From Puniceicoccales bacterium (lineage in GTDB: Bacteria > Verrucomicrobiota > Verrucomicrobiia > Opitutales > UBA9783): 64,000 bases of DNA. The DNA lies in the NCBI GenBank assembly GCA_031278975.1, contig JAITJL010000010.1:1-64000 (forward strand), written 5' to 3'. Under the pieces are notes generated by a model that was given only the letters and a program-made list of their open reading frames with translations, made no database searches and was not told where the DNA came from. Below are positions 38,355-47,210 of this stretch, in pieces (within the stretch, counting starts at the first letter, position 1; every line of letters starts with the position of its first letter). The position numbers and the translations under genes are program-made.

Positions 38355-39107
38355 TTAAGCGGTAGGATCTATAATGGTCAGTTTAAAACCGTACCTATTG
38401 GCGAGTGGTTGAAACAACTGCTTTACGATTTCGCACGAATTACAGTCTTTACTTAAATGAGCTAGGCAAATATTTTTCCAAGGACCGCGATTATTCTTGA
38501 TGAAATCGAAAGCGGCTTTGTTCGACAGGTGGCCCAATGGCCCAAGTATTCGTTCTTTAACGTAAGAAGGACGCGTTGGATGATTGTGAACGAGTGTTTC
38601 GTCATGGTTGGATTCAAAAACAATATCTTGCGCTTCCATCAGCGCCTGACGAATGTCTTGCGTGATGTGTCCTAGATCCGTTACCCAAGCGCAACTGTAG
38701 TCGCAAGTTTTGAATAGGAAACCGATAGGATCCATGGTATCGTGAGGAATGGGAAAGGTTTTTACAGATAAAGAGGGATCTATATCGAAAATTTGTCCCG
38801 TTTTAAAAATTTTCCAAGGACCTTTTATATTGTATTTGCTTTCAATGGCACTGGATGTTGCAAAATTTGCGTAGAATTTTAAATGGGGTTGTTTAGTTAA
38901 TATTTTTAAGCCAACGATATGATCTTGATGTTCATGCGTAATAAAAACCCCAGATAGGTTGCTCAAAGTAATACGATAAGCTTTTAGCAGTTGTGAGATA
39001 CGCCTGCCCGAAAATCCGGCGTCAATAAGATAATATTTACCTTGATTTATGAGTAATCCACAGTTACCGGAGCTACTACTTCCCAGAACTTTTAGCGTAA
39101 GTGTCAT
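38355..39107 (-). CDS. Metallo-beta-lactamase-fold hydrolase (YycJ/WalJ-like)
   Basis: A 250-aa metal-dependent hydrolase. The motif THEHQDHIVGL supplies HxHxDH, the fold starts with LGSSSSGNCGLLI as in YycJ/WalJ proteins, and ESNHDE plus LAHLSKDCN supply later metal ligands. WalJ relatives are 5'-3' exonucleases or other phosphodiesterases; the substrate is not evident here. It is on the same strand and just downstream of the EIIA-diadenylate cyclase gene, so may be co-transcribed with it. Confidence 0.85.
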   Translation of the reverse strand: MTLTLKVLGSSSSGNCGLLINQGKYYLIDAGFSGRRISQLLKAYRITLSNLSGVFITHEHQDHIVGLKILTKQPHLKFYANFATSSAIESKYNIKGPWKIFKTGQIFDIDPSLSVKTFPIPHDTMDPIGFLFKTCDYSCAWVTDLGHITQDIRQALMEAQDIVFESNHDETLVHNHPTRPSYVKERILGPLGHLSNKAAFDFIKNNRGPWKNICLAHLSKDCNSCEIVKQLFQPLANRYGFKLTIIDPTA

Positions 39108-39156
39108 ATAAGATGCTGGTTGAAAACTAACGCAGGTTCATGATTTGGCAAAATTT

Positions 39157-40521
39157 TTATTCAAAAAGGTAACCAGAAGGATGCGTATGGCCAATACCTT
39201 TTTCAATAAGTGGTAACATTTTGCCTTTTCTAAAGAGTGTTACTTGCCCATTGCTTGCAGAAACAGTCAATGCGATACAGTCGACCGTATTGGAAATAGC
39301 TAAGGCTGCAGAGTGCCGTGTACCAAAGCCACTGGGTAAAGAGATTTGGTCTTTCGTATGGATGAGACTGCCTGCACTTTCCAAAATACCGTTGCCACCA
39401 ATTACAAAGGCGCCATCCAGCAGAGAATACTCTTTAATGGTTTCTTCAATAAATGGATTGAGTAAATTACGATCTTCTTCTTTGTAACCGTGAAATGGAT
39501 TCAAAATGAGTGGATATACGTACGGTGCCAATTCTTGAACGTCTCCAAGTATAAAAAGGCAACCAATAGGTTTTCCTTCTCTTCCTTCAACGGCCAATTC
39601 GGTTGCAATGGAAAGTAGTTTTTCAAAGACTTCAGGTTGCACATTTTTGGGGAGAATATCGGCCTGATTGGAAAAAAGGGACTGGATTTCTCTGTTGACA
39701 TCAATGATAAGCACGGTATCCAACCGATTACTATTGGGGATACCACCTATGCAGCAAATCTTTTCATTGTGTCGTATACACTTGTGCATGATACCCAGTA
39801 AGATGGCGCTTCGTAATTGCGTTAACCGGCCATTAGAAAAAAGTTGAACGGGTAAGATGTAAGTAGAATCTTTTTGTACGACTTCCGATGCTTTGTGGGT
39901 AACGGTTATTACTTTCAAATCAGGGTTTAATTCTTTAACAAAACGAGTGGTATTGAAGAAAGTATCTACAAATAGAAATAAAGCGGAGCAGTTGCCGGCT
40001 TTGGCAATTTTTAGAGATTCCCGCAGCATCAATCTGTTAAAGCGATCATTTGTTTTGGCAGATCTAAGTTGCACCGTTTTGAATGCGTCTAAAATTCTGA
40101 AACGAAGTTCTTCTAAAGAAATGTCATTTAGACGATGCGTTAATTCGGTTGACTGTAATATTTTGGCTAACGAGGCCAATGTTGTCAGGTAATTTTCTGT
40201 TTTAGAAGAGGCTAAAAATAAAACGATAAGACGGATATTTTCGCTACCATTAATCGTTGCATCTTGCAAGGGTGTACGTATACGTCCAAATGCGAATAAA
40301 TAGGCTTTTTGCATGGGCACTTTTAAGTGAGGCAAGGCGATCCCTTGTCCTAAATAGCTGGATACCGTATTTTCCTGGGTCAGTAATTCTTCGACAAAAG
40401 TGGCAAGGTTTCGTTTTTTTTTGAGCGGATAATACTGCATTAGTTCCTCAAGAGCACCTTTAAAAGTGGTACTTTTTATATCAATCATGGAACTATTTTC
40501 AATGTAGTGACTTAGTTTCAT
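39157..40521 (-). CDS. PTS EIIA / PK_C-like / diadenylate cyclase (DAC) fusion
   Basis: A 454-aa three-domain protein. Residues 1-150 are a PTS EIIA(Ntr/Fru)-like domain with a candidate phospho-histidine H65 in GIALPHLKV. Residues 160-280 resemble the C-terminal domain of pyruvate kinase (AKAGNCSALFLFVDT, VITVTHKASEVV, GIMHKCIRHNEKICCIGG). Residues 300-450 form a DisA_N/DAC domain with LAVEGREGKPIG, LNPFHGY, DGAFVIGGNGILESAG and GTRHSAA. The DGA and GTRH motifs make c-di-AMP synthesis likely. A PK_C-like plus DAC arrangement is known from archaeal CdaZ-type enzymes. An EIIA domain in front would let phosphorelay or sugar/nitrogen status tune c-di-AMP. It starts divergently from the 373-aa gene. 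Confidence 0.82.
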   Translation of the reverse strand: MKLSHYIENSSMIDIKSTTFKGALEELMQYYPLKKKRNLATFVEELLTQENTVSSYLGQGIALPHLKVPMQKAYLFAFGRIRTPLQDATINGSENIRLIVLFLASSKTENYLTTLASLAKILQSTELTHRLNDISLEELRFRILDAFKTVQLRSAKTNDRFNRLMLRESLKIAKAGNCSALFLFVDTFFNTTRFVKELNPDLKVITVTHKASEVVQKDSTYILPVQLFSNGRLTQLRSAILLGIMHKCIRHNEKICCIGGIPNSNRLDTVLIIDVNREIQSLFSNQADILPKNVQPEVFEKLLSIATELAVEGREGKPIGCLFILGDVQELAPYVYPLILNPFHGYKEEDRNLLNPFIEETIKEYSLLDGAFVIGGNGILESAGSLIHTKDQISLPSGFGTRHSAALAISNTVDCIALTVSASNGQVTLFRKGKMLPLIEKGIGHTHPSGYLFE

Positions 40522-40663
40522 ACAACATACGCTCGATTGCTATTGTAACAATATATTTTCTTCTCTTTCAAGTTAAAAAGTAGCAAAACGTCTGTTAAAA
40601 AAAGACGAAATTTAGTCGCTATTATATTACATATTTGGCACGATTTTAGCTTTCTTCGATGGT

Positions 40664-41785
40664 ATGTCAGTAAACGATGTTTCTAGTACAGACCAGACCG
40701 GTCAAACAGGTGAAGTTCCCGAATATTTAAGAAATGCAAGCACTCAGCATGATGAGCTTTCTACCTTGTTGGATGATTTTACACAAAATAATTCAAATGC
40801 GCGTTATGTGAGCAACGAATTGACTCAAAATTTGAAGAACGCATTGGAAACGTTAAAAAATTTAATAGATTCTGCTGCCGAAGAGGCTTTGATTGAAGAA
40901 TTAATGGAGAAGCTAATTGCTTTGATAAAAGGTAATGCTCAAACGGGAGTTATGAGTATCGCTGAAAGGGCAGCTTTTTTGAGCCAATTAAAGGGAGATT
41001 TTGATAATTATGGTGGCAGTAATTTGGAAGTTAAAAATAATTACGATAGTATTGTAGCTATTTTAAATTCGGATCAACCGATTACGAGTACACAAGCGAA
41101 TAATCTAAGGCAAGCATTGTCGCTGTCCATAGAGCTTGAAAATTTTTCGAGTACTTCTCACAACATCAGTTCTTCCTTAATCAACGCGTTAAGACAAGGA
41201 TTGCGGGAGGTTATTGGTGCCGCTGGCCAAGATGATCAAGACAAATTAAGTCAGTTATTAGGTATTATCCGTGGAAATTCTGAAGGAGCTATAAGTCTTG
41301 CACAAAGATCGGCTTACATAGGTGAATTAACAGAAGATTACAATTCTTCAGAGCATGGGTCGAAATTGGGATCGTTGTATGAAAATCTAATGCAATCTTT
41401 AAATACCTTTAATACTTTAACAGAAAGTAATGCTAGATCTTTTGTGGACATGTTAAATGGCTTAGGTTCCAGTTATCAACAGCAGGATTATGCCGTTAAA
41501 AAAAGGGAACAACAGACGCTTTCTTTATCTACAAAGGTATTGATGGAATCCAATCGGTACAAAGAGCTAGAAATAGAAGTAAAGGCCAGTGAAGCTCTTT
41601 TAAAACAAGAGGCAAACCCACAATTAAAACGTTTGCGTGAAGGTGGCGTTTTGGGGAATGCAGTGCAAACGAGAAAAGAAATTATAGAACAAGAAAGAAT
41701 TCAACTCGAAGAGGTTGCGTCGGAACGGTTAGCACAGTCTGTTAAAGAGGAACACTCTAATTCTTCAGAAAGAGAGGCAAGATAA
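40664..41785 (+). CDS. Hydrophilic helical protein with internal duplication; candidate type III secretion substrate
   Basis: No known family recognised in this 373-aa protein. It lacks a signal peptide or membrane helix and begins with a Ser/Thr/Gln-rich stretch, as many type III substrates do. Two copies of a roughly 130-residue unit are visible. They align at LIALIKGNAQTGVMSIAERA and LLGIIRGNSEGAISLAQRSA, each followed by a D/N-rich loop and a LNSDQPITSTQANNL or LNTFNTLTESNAR segment. A charged coiled-coil tail ends the protein. It lies convergent to a CesT-type chaperone gene, which makes a secreted substrate plausible. This is inference; a structural role is equally possible. Confidence 0.6.
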   Translation: MSVNDVSSTDQTGQTGEVPEYLRNASTQHDELSTLLDDFTQNNSNARYVSNELTQNLKNALETLKNLIDSAAEEALIEELMEKLIALIKGNAQTGVMSIAERAAFLSQLKGDFDNYGGSNLEVKNNYDSIVAILNSDQPITSTQANNLRQALSLSIELENFSSTSHNISSSLINALRQGLREVIGAAGQDDQDKLSQLLGIIRGNSEGAISLAQRSAYIGELTEDYNSSEHGSKLGSLYENLMQSLNTFNTLTESNARSFVDMLNGLGSSYQQQDYAVKKREQQTLSLSTKVLMESNRYKELEIEVKASEALLKQEANPQLKRLREGGVLGNAVQTRKEIIEQERIQLEEVASERLAQSVKEEHSNSSEREAR

Positions 41786-41960
41786 TTTTTAAAATTGCAA
41801 TGAATGTGTAAGATTTTATGTCAACAACCGCAAGTGCAATGACCTTCTTTGAACTTATTTCCATTGGGAAATTTTTAGTGGGGTTCAAAGGTTTCCATAT
41901 TGGAAAACTTTTTCAGCAAATCCTTTAAAATCCCGGGAAACCTTCGGTTATTGGGTTGAG

Positions 41961-42425
41961 TTAAGCGTGAATAAAATTGGCGGGGTTAGAAAAAGGCATC
42001 TCATTGTCCATGGTTAAATCGTTAACTTTCTCTAAATCTTCAAGCTTTTGCATCCATTTTTCCACCAAGTCAACAAAGTTGTTGAGAACTGTTTTGAACA
42101 GTTCGTAGACGAAGGATTGAGTAATAAAAATATAACTGAAGACAACAGAATTGTTTTCTTCATCAATTCCTAAGCTAGCTCCCGCAGTTTCGATTCCAAA
42201 AGCATTTGCCTTGAGTAGTTCTTTAAAAAATGTTTCTTTATTTTCTAAAGGAATCTCACCTATTTTTGAGGCAAAAATGCATTGATCTTGTTCTTTTCTA
42301 AAAACAATATCTACATTGATTTTAGAATCAAAATTTAGAGAACAAAGATTATCTTCGTTTAGTCGTAAATCGGGGAGACCAACTTCTTTTCCATAAGCGG
42401 CAATAAAATCAACAAATTCAACCAT
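41961..42425 (-). CDS. CesT-family type III secretion chaperone
   Basis: A 154-aa acidic protein with the pattern of CesT/Tir-type chaperones. These bind type III substrates in the cytosol and keep them secretion-competent. The sequence starts with a helix (VEFVDFIAAYGKEVGLPDL), then DNLCSLNFDSKINVDIVFR strands. The diagnostic block follows: FFKELLKANAFGIETAGASLGIDEENNSVVFSY (split here over the strand-turn), with LLKAN and G-x-LGID typical. A long helix FVDLVEKWMQKLEDL ends the domain. The promoter is unusually strong. No type III apparatus genes are in the window, so the system must be encoded elsewhere or have been lost. Confidence 0.72.
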   Translation of the reverse strand: MVEFVDFIAAYGKEVGLPDLRLNEDNLCSLNFDSKINVDIVFRKEQDQCIFASKIGEIPLENKETFFKELLKANAFGIETAGASLGIDEENNSVVFSYIFITQSFVYELFKTVLNNFVDLVEKWMQKLEDLEKVNDLTMDNEMPFSNPANFIHA

Positions 42426-42431
42426 GGTAAT

Positions 42432-42460
42432 ATTTTAAAAAGTTGACCTTTGTATGTCAA
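42432..42460 (-). promoter_or_regulatory. Near-consensus leaderless promoter of the CesT-like chaperone
   Basis: On the minus strand TTGACA (42455-42460) is followed by a 17-bp spacer and TAAAAT (42432-42437). The hexamer ends exactly 6 nt before the ATG at 42425, so the predicted +1 is the A of the start codon. No Shine-Dalgarno could exist on such an mRNA. Confidence 0.7.
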
Positions 42461-42571
42461 TGGTAATAACATAATTATACAAAGTTGTATTTGTCTCAAT
42501 TTATTGATTTTTAGTAAAATTTTCTCTTGAAAAGTACTTGTGTTTAATCAAGTTAATAGGCAAATGTTTTT

Positions 42572-45106
42572 ATGTTTATTCAGTGTCGTTCACTTAAATG
42601 CTTGCTTGCACTTTTGTACTTGAGTGTGATGTATTGCACTGCGACTGCGGAAGTTTACGTTTCGATAACTGAAGATCCAGTAGGCTGGGCTAAAAGTTTT
42701 AGTGAAGCAACCCAAGAACAAAGAAAAGCTATATATAAACAAAGCGTGGAAGATGTTGCCAGGTCGAAAACCGGTGGTATGTGGGACACTTTGGTAAACT
42801 TGGTAACCAGGGATAAGCATTTAACGGCAAATGAATTGCTTACACGGCTAAACGACAACTTGCACAGGGTTCCCAACGAATATAGGGAAGCGGTGAGTTT
42901 TGTGACCGTAATGAAAGCTTTGGATAGTCTTACGGACAAAGAAAGAGTGAAAAATAATTCTCAAAAAGTTGAAACGATGGCAAAAGTTTTTGGTGTACCT
43001 CTCGCGATGGCTAAAAAACTTTATCTAAAGCAATTAATAAAAAGTAACAGTGCATTAGCGAAATATCCAAATGTTGTACAAGCGGCTGATTCTTTTATCG
43101 CCGTGGAAAAGGCAAATATATTGGATGTGCCTAAAACATACGAACCTACCCAGGGTACGAAATTGGTCAATACTGAATTGGTTCATGCAGGTCAAAAGCT
43201 ACCGGAGGTAGCTCCAATTCCGGTGCCGGAGGTAGCTATTAAACCAGAAAATTTGCCGGACGTTCAAAGTAAGCAAGGTTCAGAGTCAAAGCAACATGAG
43301 CCTGTAGAAGAGAAGCAGGAACCAAAACGGGAACAGCCTAAGGAGCAGGTTCCAACCGCTAAACCTACGGATAGCAGACAAATAGATCGTCTATCGTTGG
43401 AACTAAATTCCAAAAGTGCATTAGTGAGGGAGTTGCAGGAGAAGATAATCGAATTAGAGAAGCAGCCTAAAGAATTTCGTCCTCATCTTGTTGAGGAAGG
43501 TCGTAAAAATTCAAAAGAAAATGAATTAGAAGCTCAAGTGAAGGCGTTGAGGGATGAAATTTCGGGCAAAGATTCTTCTATGGCACAGCTAGCTCGGGAA
43601 CGATCTGCCGAAAAAAGTGATTTAGACGCTCGATTGCAAGCAACGACAGCCGAGCTAACCCAATCGCAGCGGGATCTGGGAGTTAAAGATGCTGAGAACA
43701 ATACGCTTGTAGATCAACTAAATCAAAGAGGTGTTGAGATTCGTGGATTAACTGCCGAAAAAAGTGATTTGGACGCTCGACTGAGAACAATGACAGCCGA
43801 GCTAACCCAATCGCAGCGGGATTTGGGAGTTAAAGATGCTGAGAACAATACGCTTGTAGATCAATTGAATCGAAAGGATGCTGACATTACTCGATTAACT
43901 GCCGAAAAAAGTGATTTGGACGCTCGACTGAGAATAACGAAAGCCAAGCTAACCCAATCGCAGCAGGATTTAATAAACCAACAAACTCAAAATAAGACTT
44001 TGCAGCAGGAAATAACTGGGGTTAAAAGTCAAAACAAAGATCTGCAATTGCAAGCGTCACAACTTTCCGTACCTAATGAACGTACAGAATTTCTAGCAAC
44101 TGTGAATAAAATTCTTGGAAATAAAGAGTATTTAGATGTGATGAGTTACGAGATCCCACCTGAGTTGCCAGCGCCGCCCATGCAGCCATTACTAGACTTA
44201 AGCCACGTACTAACCCTTATCTACAAGAAATGTGTCATGATATATAGGGAAGGAATACAAATTCGAACGTCAACGGGAGAGCACACGATACGTTGTTATG
44301 AGGATTTGATAGATTTCAATAGAAGAACCTGTGGTTCTATATCTGGTCATACACAGATCATGAAAGAATTAAAAAGATCTTTCATCTGTGCGCAAGGTAT
44401 GTTGGATGTGCCACAGGGGAAGACCGTAGAGACTGTTTTGCAAGAAGTACGGCATAATTTAGGCGCACAGCTTACATCACAACAAAAGCTATTAAAATCC
44501 TCACTGGAATTTTTTATGGAAAAATTTAATAATTATAACCAATTGGTAACGGATATACGAGAATTGACAGAAGGCGTCAATAACTGTTTTGGTATTTGGC
44601 CATTTGGCAAGAGTTCCGAAAAATCAGGGCTGGCAGTGCTGAAAATTTTTCAATTGATGAAGTCCTGTAATGTTTCTTTTGAGAAGTTTATAGTGTTGTT
44701 CATTGTTCTCCTAGAAGGTCAAGAGTGGAATGAGAAAAATGTTTTGAATGCATTACGTCAAGTAAAAATGAAGTTTTACGTATTGAATGCACTAGAGCTG
44801 GCAAAGGGTGTAGCGAGTCCAGCTGTGGGTTTTTGGAAGTCGCAACCGCGCATATCTCAGAAGCAGTTAATAAGCATGGGGAACATACTAAAAGGTTTAA
44901 CCTCAGAGGATGTAGAATTAACAGACATCGAATGGTTTACGGGATGCCAGTATTTTATAGATCCATGTCCTGCGAAAGAAAAAATAGAGGTTTCATTGGA
45001 AAAGGCAGAATTGTTATTTCAAAAAGTATATAAAGGACCTCTTATGGACGAGAAATGCTTTTTACAAATGCTTTTGAGTTGTAAGTTAAAAGATCTTTTA
45101 CAATAA
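42572..45106 (+). CDS. Large secreted coiled-coil protein with near-identical repeats
   Basis: An 844-aa protein of unknown function. An N-terminal signal peptide (SLKCLLALLYLSVMYCTATA) precedes a folded region to about residue 200. A Pro/Glu/Lys-rich linker (about 205-265) follows. A coiled-coil region (about 265-500) contains 2.5 copies of a 49-residue repeat starting AEKSDLDARL. The C-terminal 340 residues form a helical, cysteine-containing domain. It is divergent from the CesT-like gene, so the two share a 146-bp promoter region. A surface or host-contact role is plausible but unproven. Confidence 0.7.
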   Translation: MFIQCRSLKCLLALLYLSVMYCTATAEVYVSITEDPVGWAKSFSEATQEQRKAIYKQSVEDVARSKTGGMWDTLVNLVTRDKHLTANELLTRLNDNLHRVPNEYREAVSFVTVMKALDSLTDKERVKNNSQKVETMAKVFGVPLAMAKKLYLKQLIKSNSALAKYPNVVQAADSFIAVEKANILDVPKTYEPTQGTKLVNTELVHAGQKLPEVAPIPVPEVAIKPENLPDVQSKQGSESKQHEPVEEKQEPKREQPKEQVPTAKPTDSRQIDRLSLELNSKSALVRELQEKIIELEKQPKEFRPHLVEEGRKNSKENELEAQVKALRDEISGKDSSMAQLARERSAEKSDLDARLQATTAELTQSQRDLGVKDAENNTLVDQLNQRGVEIRGLTAEKSDLDARLRTMTAELTQSQRDLGVKDAENNTLVDQLNRKDADITRLTAEKSDLDARLRITKAKLTQSQQDLINQQTQNKTLQQEITGVKSQNKDLQLQASQLSVPNERTEFLATVNKILGNKEYLDVMSYEIPPELPAPPMQPLLDLSHVLTLIYKKCVMIYREGIQIRTSTGEHTIRCYEDLIDFNRRTCGSISGHTQIMKELKRSFICAQGMLDVPQGKTVETVLQEVRHNLGAQLTSQQKLLKSSLEFFMEKFNNYNQLVTDIRELTEGVNNCFGIWPFGKSSEKSGLAVLKIFQLMKSCNVSFEKFIVLFIVLLEGQEWNEKNVLNALRQVKMKFYVLNALELAKGVASPAVGFWKSQPRISQKQLISMGNILKGLTSEDVELTDIEWFTGCQYFIDPCPAKEKIEVSLEKAELLFQKVYKGPLMDEKCFLQMLLSCKLKDLLQ
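43607..43975 (+). repeat. Tandem 147-bp coding repeat, 2.5 copies
   Basis: The unit begins with GCCGAAAAAAGTGATTT at 43607, 43754 and 43901, an exact 147-bp (49-codon) period. Copies one and two are nearly identical over their first two thirds; the third is cut short. The frame is preserved, so the repeat extends a coiled coil and can expand or contract by recombination. Confidence 0.9.
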
Positions 45107-45130
45107 TTGAAAGGTATTTTTGGTAGATAA

Positions 45131-46132
45131 ATGCACATTACGAGTTCAAATTTAATAGCATGTATTTGGGATTTTGACAAAACGCTCATACCTGGATACA
45201 TGCAAAAGCCTCTTTTTGAAACTTATGCGGTGGATGAGCAAAACTTTTGGAAAGAAGTTGGGGCATTATCGCACGTGTACCGACAACAAAACATTGCGGT
45301 GACGGAAGATTTACTTTATTTAAATCATCTACTCACATACGTAAAAACGGGACCTTTTCGCGGTTTGAGCAACCAAAAATTACAGCAATTGGGAACCGCG
45401 CTAATATTTTTCGAAGGATTACCAACGTTTTTTCAAACCTTGAAGGATGTGGTAGAAAAAAATGAACGTTTTAACGCGCATGAGTTGAAACTGGAACATT
45501 ACATTATCAGCGGTGGGTTAGCCGAAATGATTCGCGGCAGTAAAATAGCTCCCTACGTCGATGATATCTTTGGATGCGAATTCATCGAGGAACCCATGTT
45601 GCCCGGTTTCTTGCATCAGGAGATTTTGCCCATTGATTCGGAATACAGAGAAATCAGTCAGATCGCTCGAGTGATTGACAATACGACAAAAACTCGTTTT
45701 TTATTCGAAATCAACAAAGGCGTTAACAAGCATGCCAATTTGGATGTAAATGCCTCCATGTTGCCTGAAGATCGAAGAATTCCCATTGAAAATATGATCT
45801 ATATTGCAGACGGGGCTACGGACGTTCCCATGTTTTCCGTTATGAAAGAGAGAGGTGGAAAAACTTTTGCCGTACATCATCCGGATAATATGCAAGAGTT
45901 TATGCAAAACGATGCGTTGTTGGAAAGCGGTAGAGTGGACTGTTATGGACCCGCAGATTATTGTCCAGGGAGCTTAACTTACCGTTGGTTGACAATGCAT
46001 GTTGAAAAAATTGCCGAAAGAATTGTACAGGCTCGTGAAAATCTGCTGCAGTCCAGGATAAACAAACCACCGGCATTTGATTCCGAGAGTCAGGTAGGTC
46101 ATTCTGAGCAGATAAGCTTGTTTACGTCATAA
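45131..46132 (+). CDS. HAD-superfamily phosphatase
   Basis: A 333-aa haloacid dehalogenase-type hydrolase. Motif I is DFDKT (residues 14-18), motif II IISGGL, and motif IV YIADGATDVPMFS. These are the phosphoserine phosphatase-like HAD motifs. The cap region and C-terminal tail (QISLFTS) are not assigned to a subfamily, so the substrate is unknown. It follows the secreted coiled-coil gene by 24 nt, which suggests co-transcription, although no functional link is evident. Confidence 0.82.
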   Translation: MHITSSNLIACIWDFDKTLIPGYMQKPLFETYAVDEQNFWKEVGALSHVYRQQNIAVTEDLLYLNHLLTYVKTGPFRGLSNQKLQQLGTALIFFEGLPTFFQTLKDVVEKNERFNAHELKLEHYIISGGLAEMIRGSKIAPYVDDIFGCEFIEEPMLPGFLHQEILPIDSEYREISQIARVIDNTTKTRFLFEINKGVNKHANLDVNASMLPEDRRIPIENMIYIADGATDVPMFSVMKERGGKTFAVHHPDNMQEFMQNDALLESGRVDCYGPADYCPGSLTYRWLTMHVEKIAERIVQARENLLQSRINKPPAFDSESQVGHSEQISLFTS

Positions 46133-46173
46133 GTTTTTCAAAGTGGCCTTAATATTGCTTCATACGCAATGTT

Positions 46174-46926
46174 ATGAAAAACCTATTTTATAAATTTTTA
46201 ACGCATACATTATTTTTCGGTATTATGTTTGGTCTATTTCCTAAAGTCCATGCAGGTTGGTTTACGTTCCCCGAAGAATTATCCTTAACTAAGGAACAAC
46301 AGCGCACTCTCAAAGGTGTTTTTTTCTCATCTTTGGCAGGAAAATTGCACGCCTTTTCTGAAGAGTTAAACGGTCATACGTTGCAACAATTACAAGCACA
46401 ATCTCCAGATTTGACTCTAGATGAAATCTTGTATCGGCATCTATGGTGTTGGGATCGTAAACAGATAGATTTGGACAGCATATTTTCTGCGGAAGTTTAC
46501 AATTCAGATGCCGAAGTGGATGGCTTGCAAGCATTTGTACAACCGGGTGATGGGTTAATTAACGGAGTAATTCGTGAAACTTTAAAACGGTTTGTAAAGG
46601 CCTGGTCACAGGAACAAATGGAAGAAGTTTTCGAAGTTTTTTACACCCATGTTACAGAATTTAATGATTGGATGTCTATTTCTGAAGATGAAGTGATTAC
46701 AGATGTAGCTTTATGGGGGCATCATGCGGACCTTCATACCCATTTCCATCGATTTAAGCAAGCGGAAGGGGATCATTTGTGTTTAAAATTGGCTCATTAT
46801 TTAACGAACGGATTAAAATTGCACGATAAAGTCGGTAAACCCTATCGGTCGGTTAATCTTAAGTTTTACATTACTGGTATCCATGCGCTTATAAAAGTGT
46901 TAGCACTGGCTGCCAATACCCAATAA
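46174..46926 (+). CDS. Secreted protein, GWFTFPE family member 1
   Basis: A 250-aa exported protein of unknown function, paralogous to the next gene. The signal peptide (FLTHTLFFGIMFGLFPKVHA) is followed directly by GWFTFPE. Conserved with the second copy are EQQR, LQAQ, the DGLxN block, WSQEQxEEVFEV and a closing KVL-LA helix. No known domain was recognised. A strong terminator follows, so each copy is its own transcript. Confidence 0.65.
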   Translation: MKNLFYKFLTHTLFFGIMFGLFPKVHAGWFTFPEELSLTKEQQRTLKGVFFSSLAGKLHAFSEELNGHTLQQLQAQSPDLTLDEILYRHLWCWDRKQIDLDSIFSAEVYNSDAEVDGLQAFVQPGDGLINGVIRETLKRFVKAWSQEQMEEVFEVFYTHVTEFNDWMSISEDEVITDVALWGHHADLHTHFHRFKQAEGDHLCLKLAHYLTNGLKLHDKVGKPYRSVNLKFYITGIHALIKVLALAANTQ

Positions 46927-46950
46927 GGCACAAAGTTTCACTTACAAGAC

Positions 46951-46983
46951 AAAGACTCATAAAGTATTTATGAGTCTTTTAGA
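46951..46983 (+). terminator. Rho-independent terminator after GWFTFPE member 1
   Basis: A perfect 13-bp stem (AAAGACTCATAAA at 46951-46963 and TTTATGAGTCTTT at 46967-46979) closes a GTA loop, with a TTTT run at its end. Confidence 0.8.
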
Positions 46984-47210
46984 GCAGTCTGGAAGTGTCC
47001 TTAAATACAATTAGAGTCATTTCTGAAAACCATATTTTGGAACATTGAGGATATCGTTTTACCCGTTTGCAAGCTTTTTAAGTTAAGGGGATCAATGGTC
47101 AAAAGTTGCACAACTTCAGAAAATATTAAAATTATAGCTCGTAAAATATTAAAAATTATATAAGGCATTTTTATGTTATATGTGGCATTTATATTGCTAA
47201 ACATTGTGTT

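Noticed and set aside
41892-41906. Bidirectional terminator between the 373-aa gene and the chaperone gene
   Set aside because: The stem is only 6 AT-rich base pairs with a weak T-run, so it is not strong enough to call.
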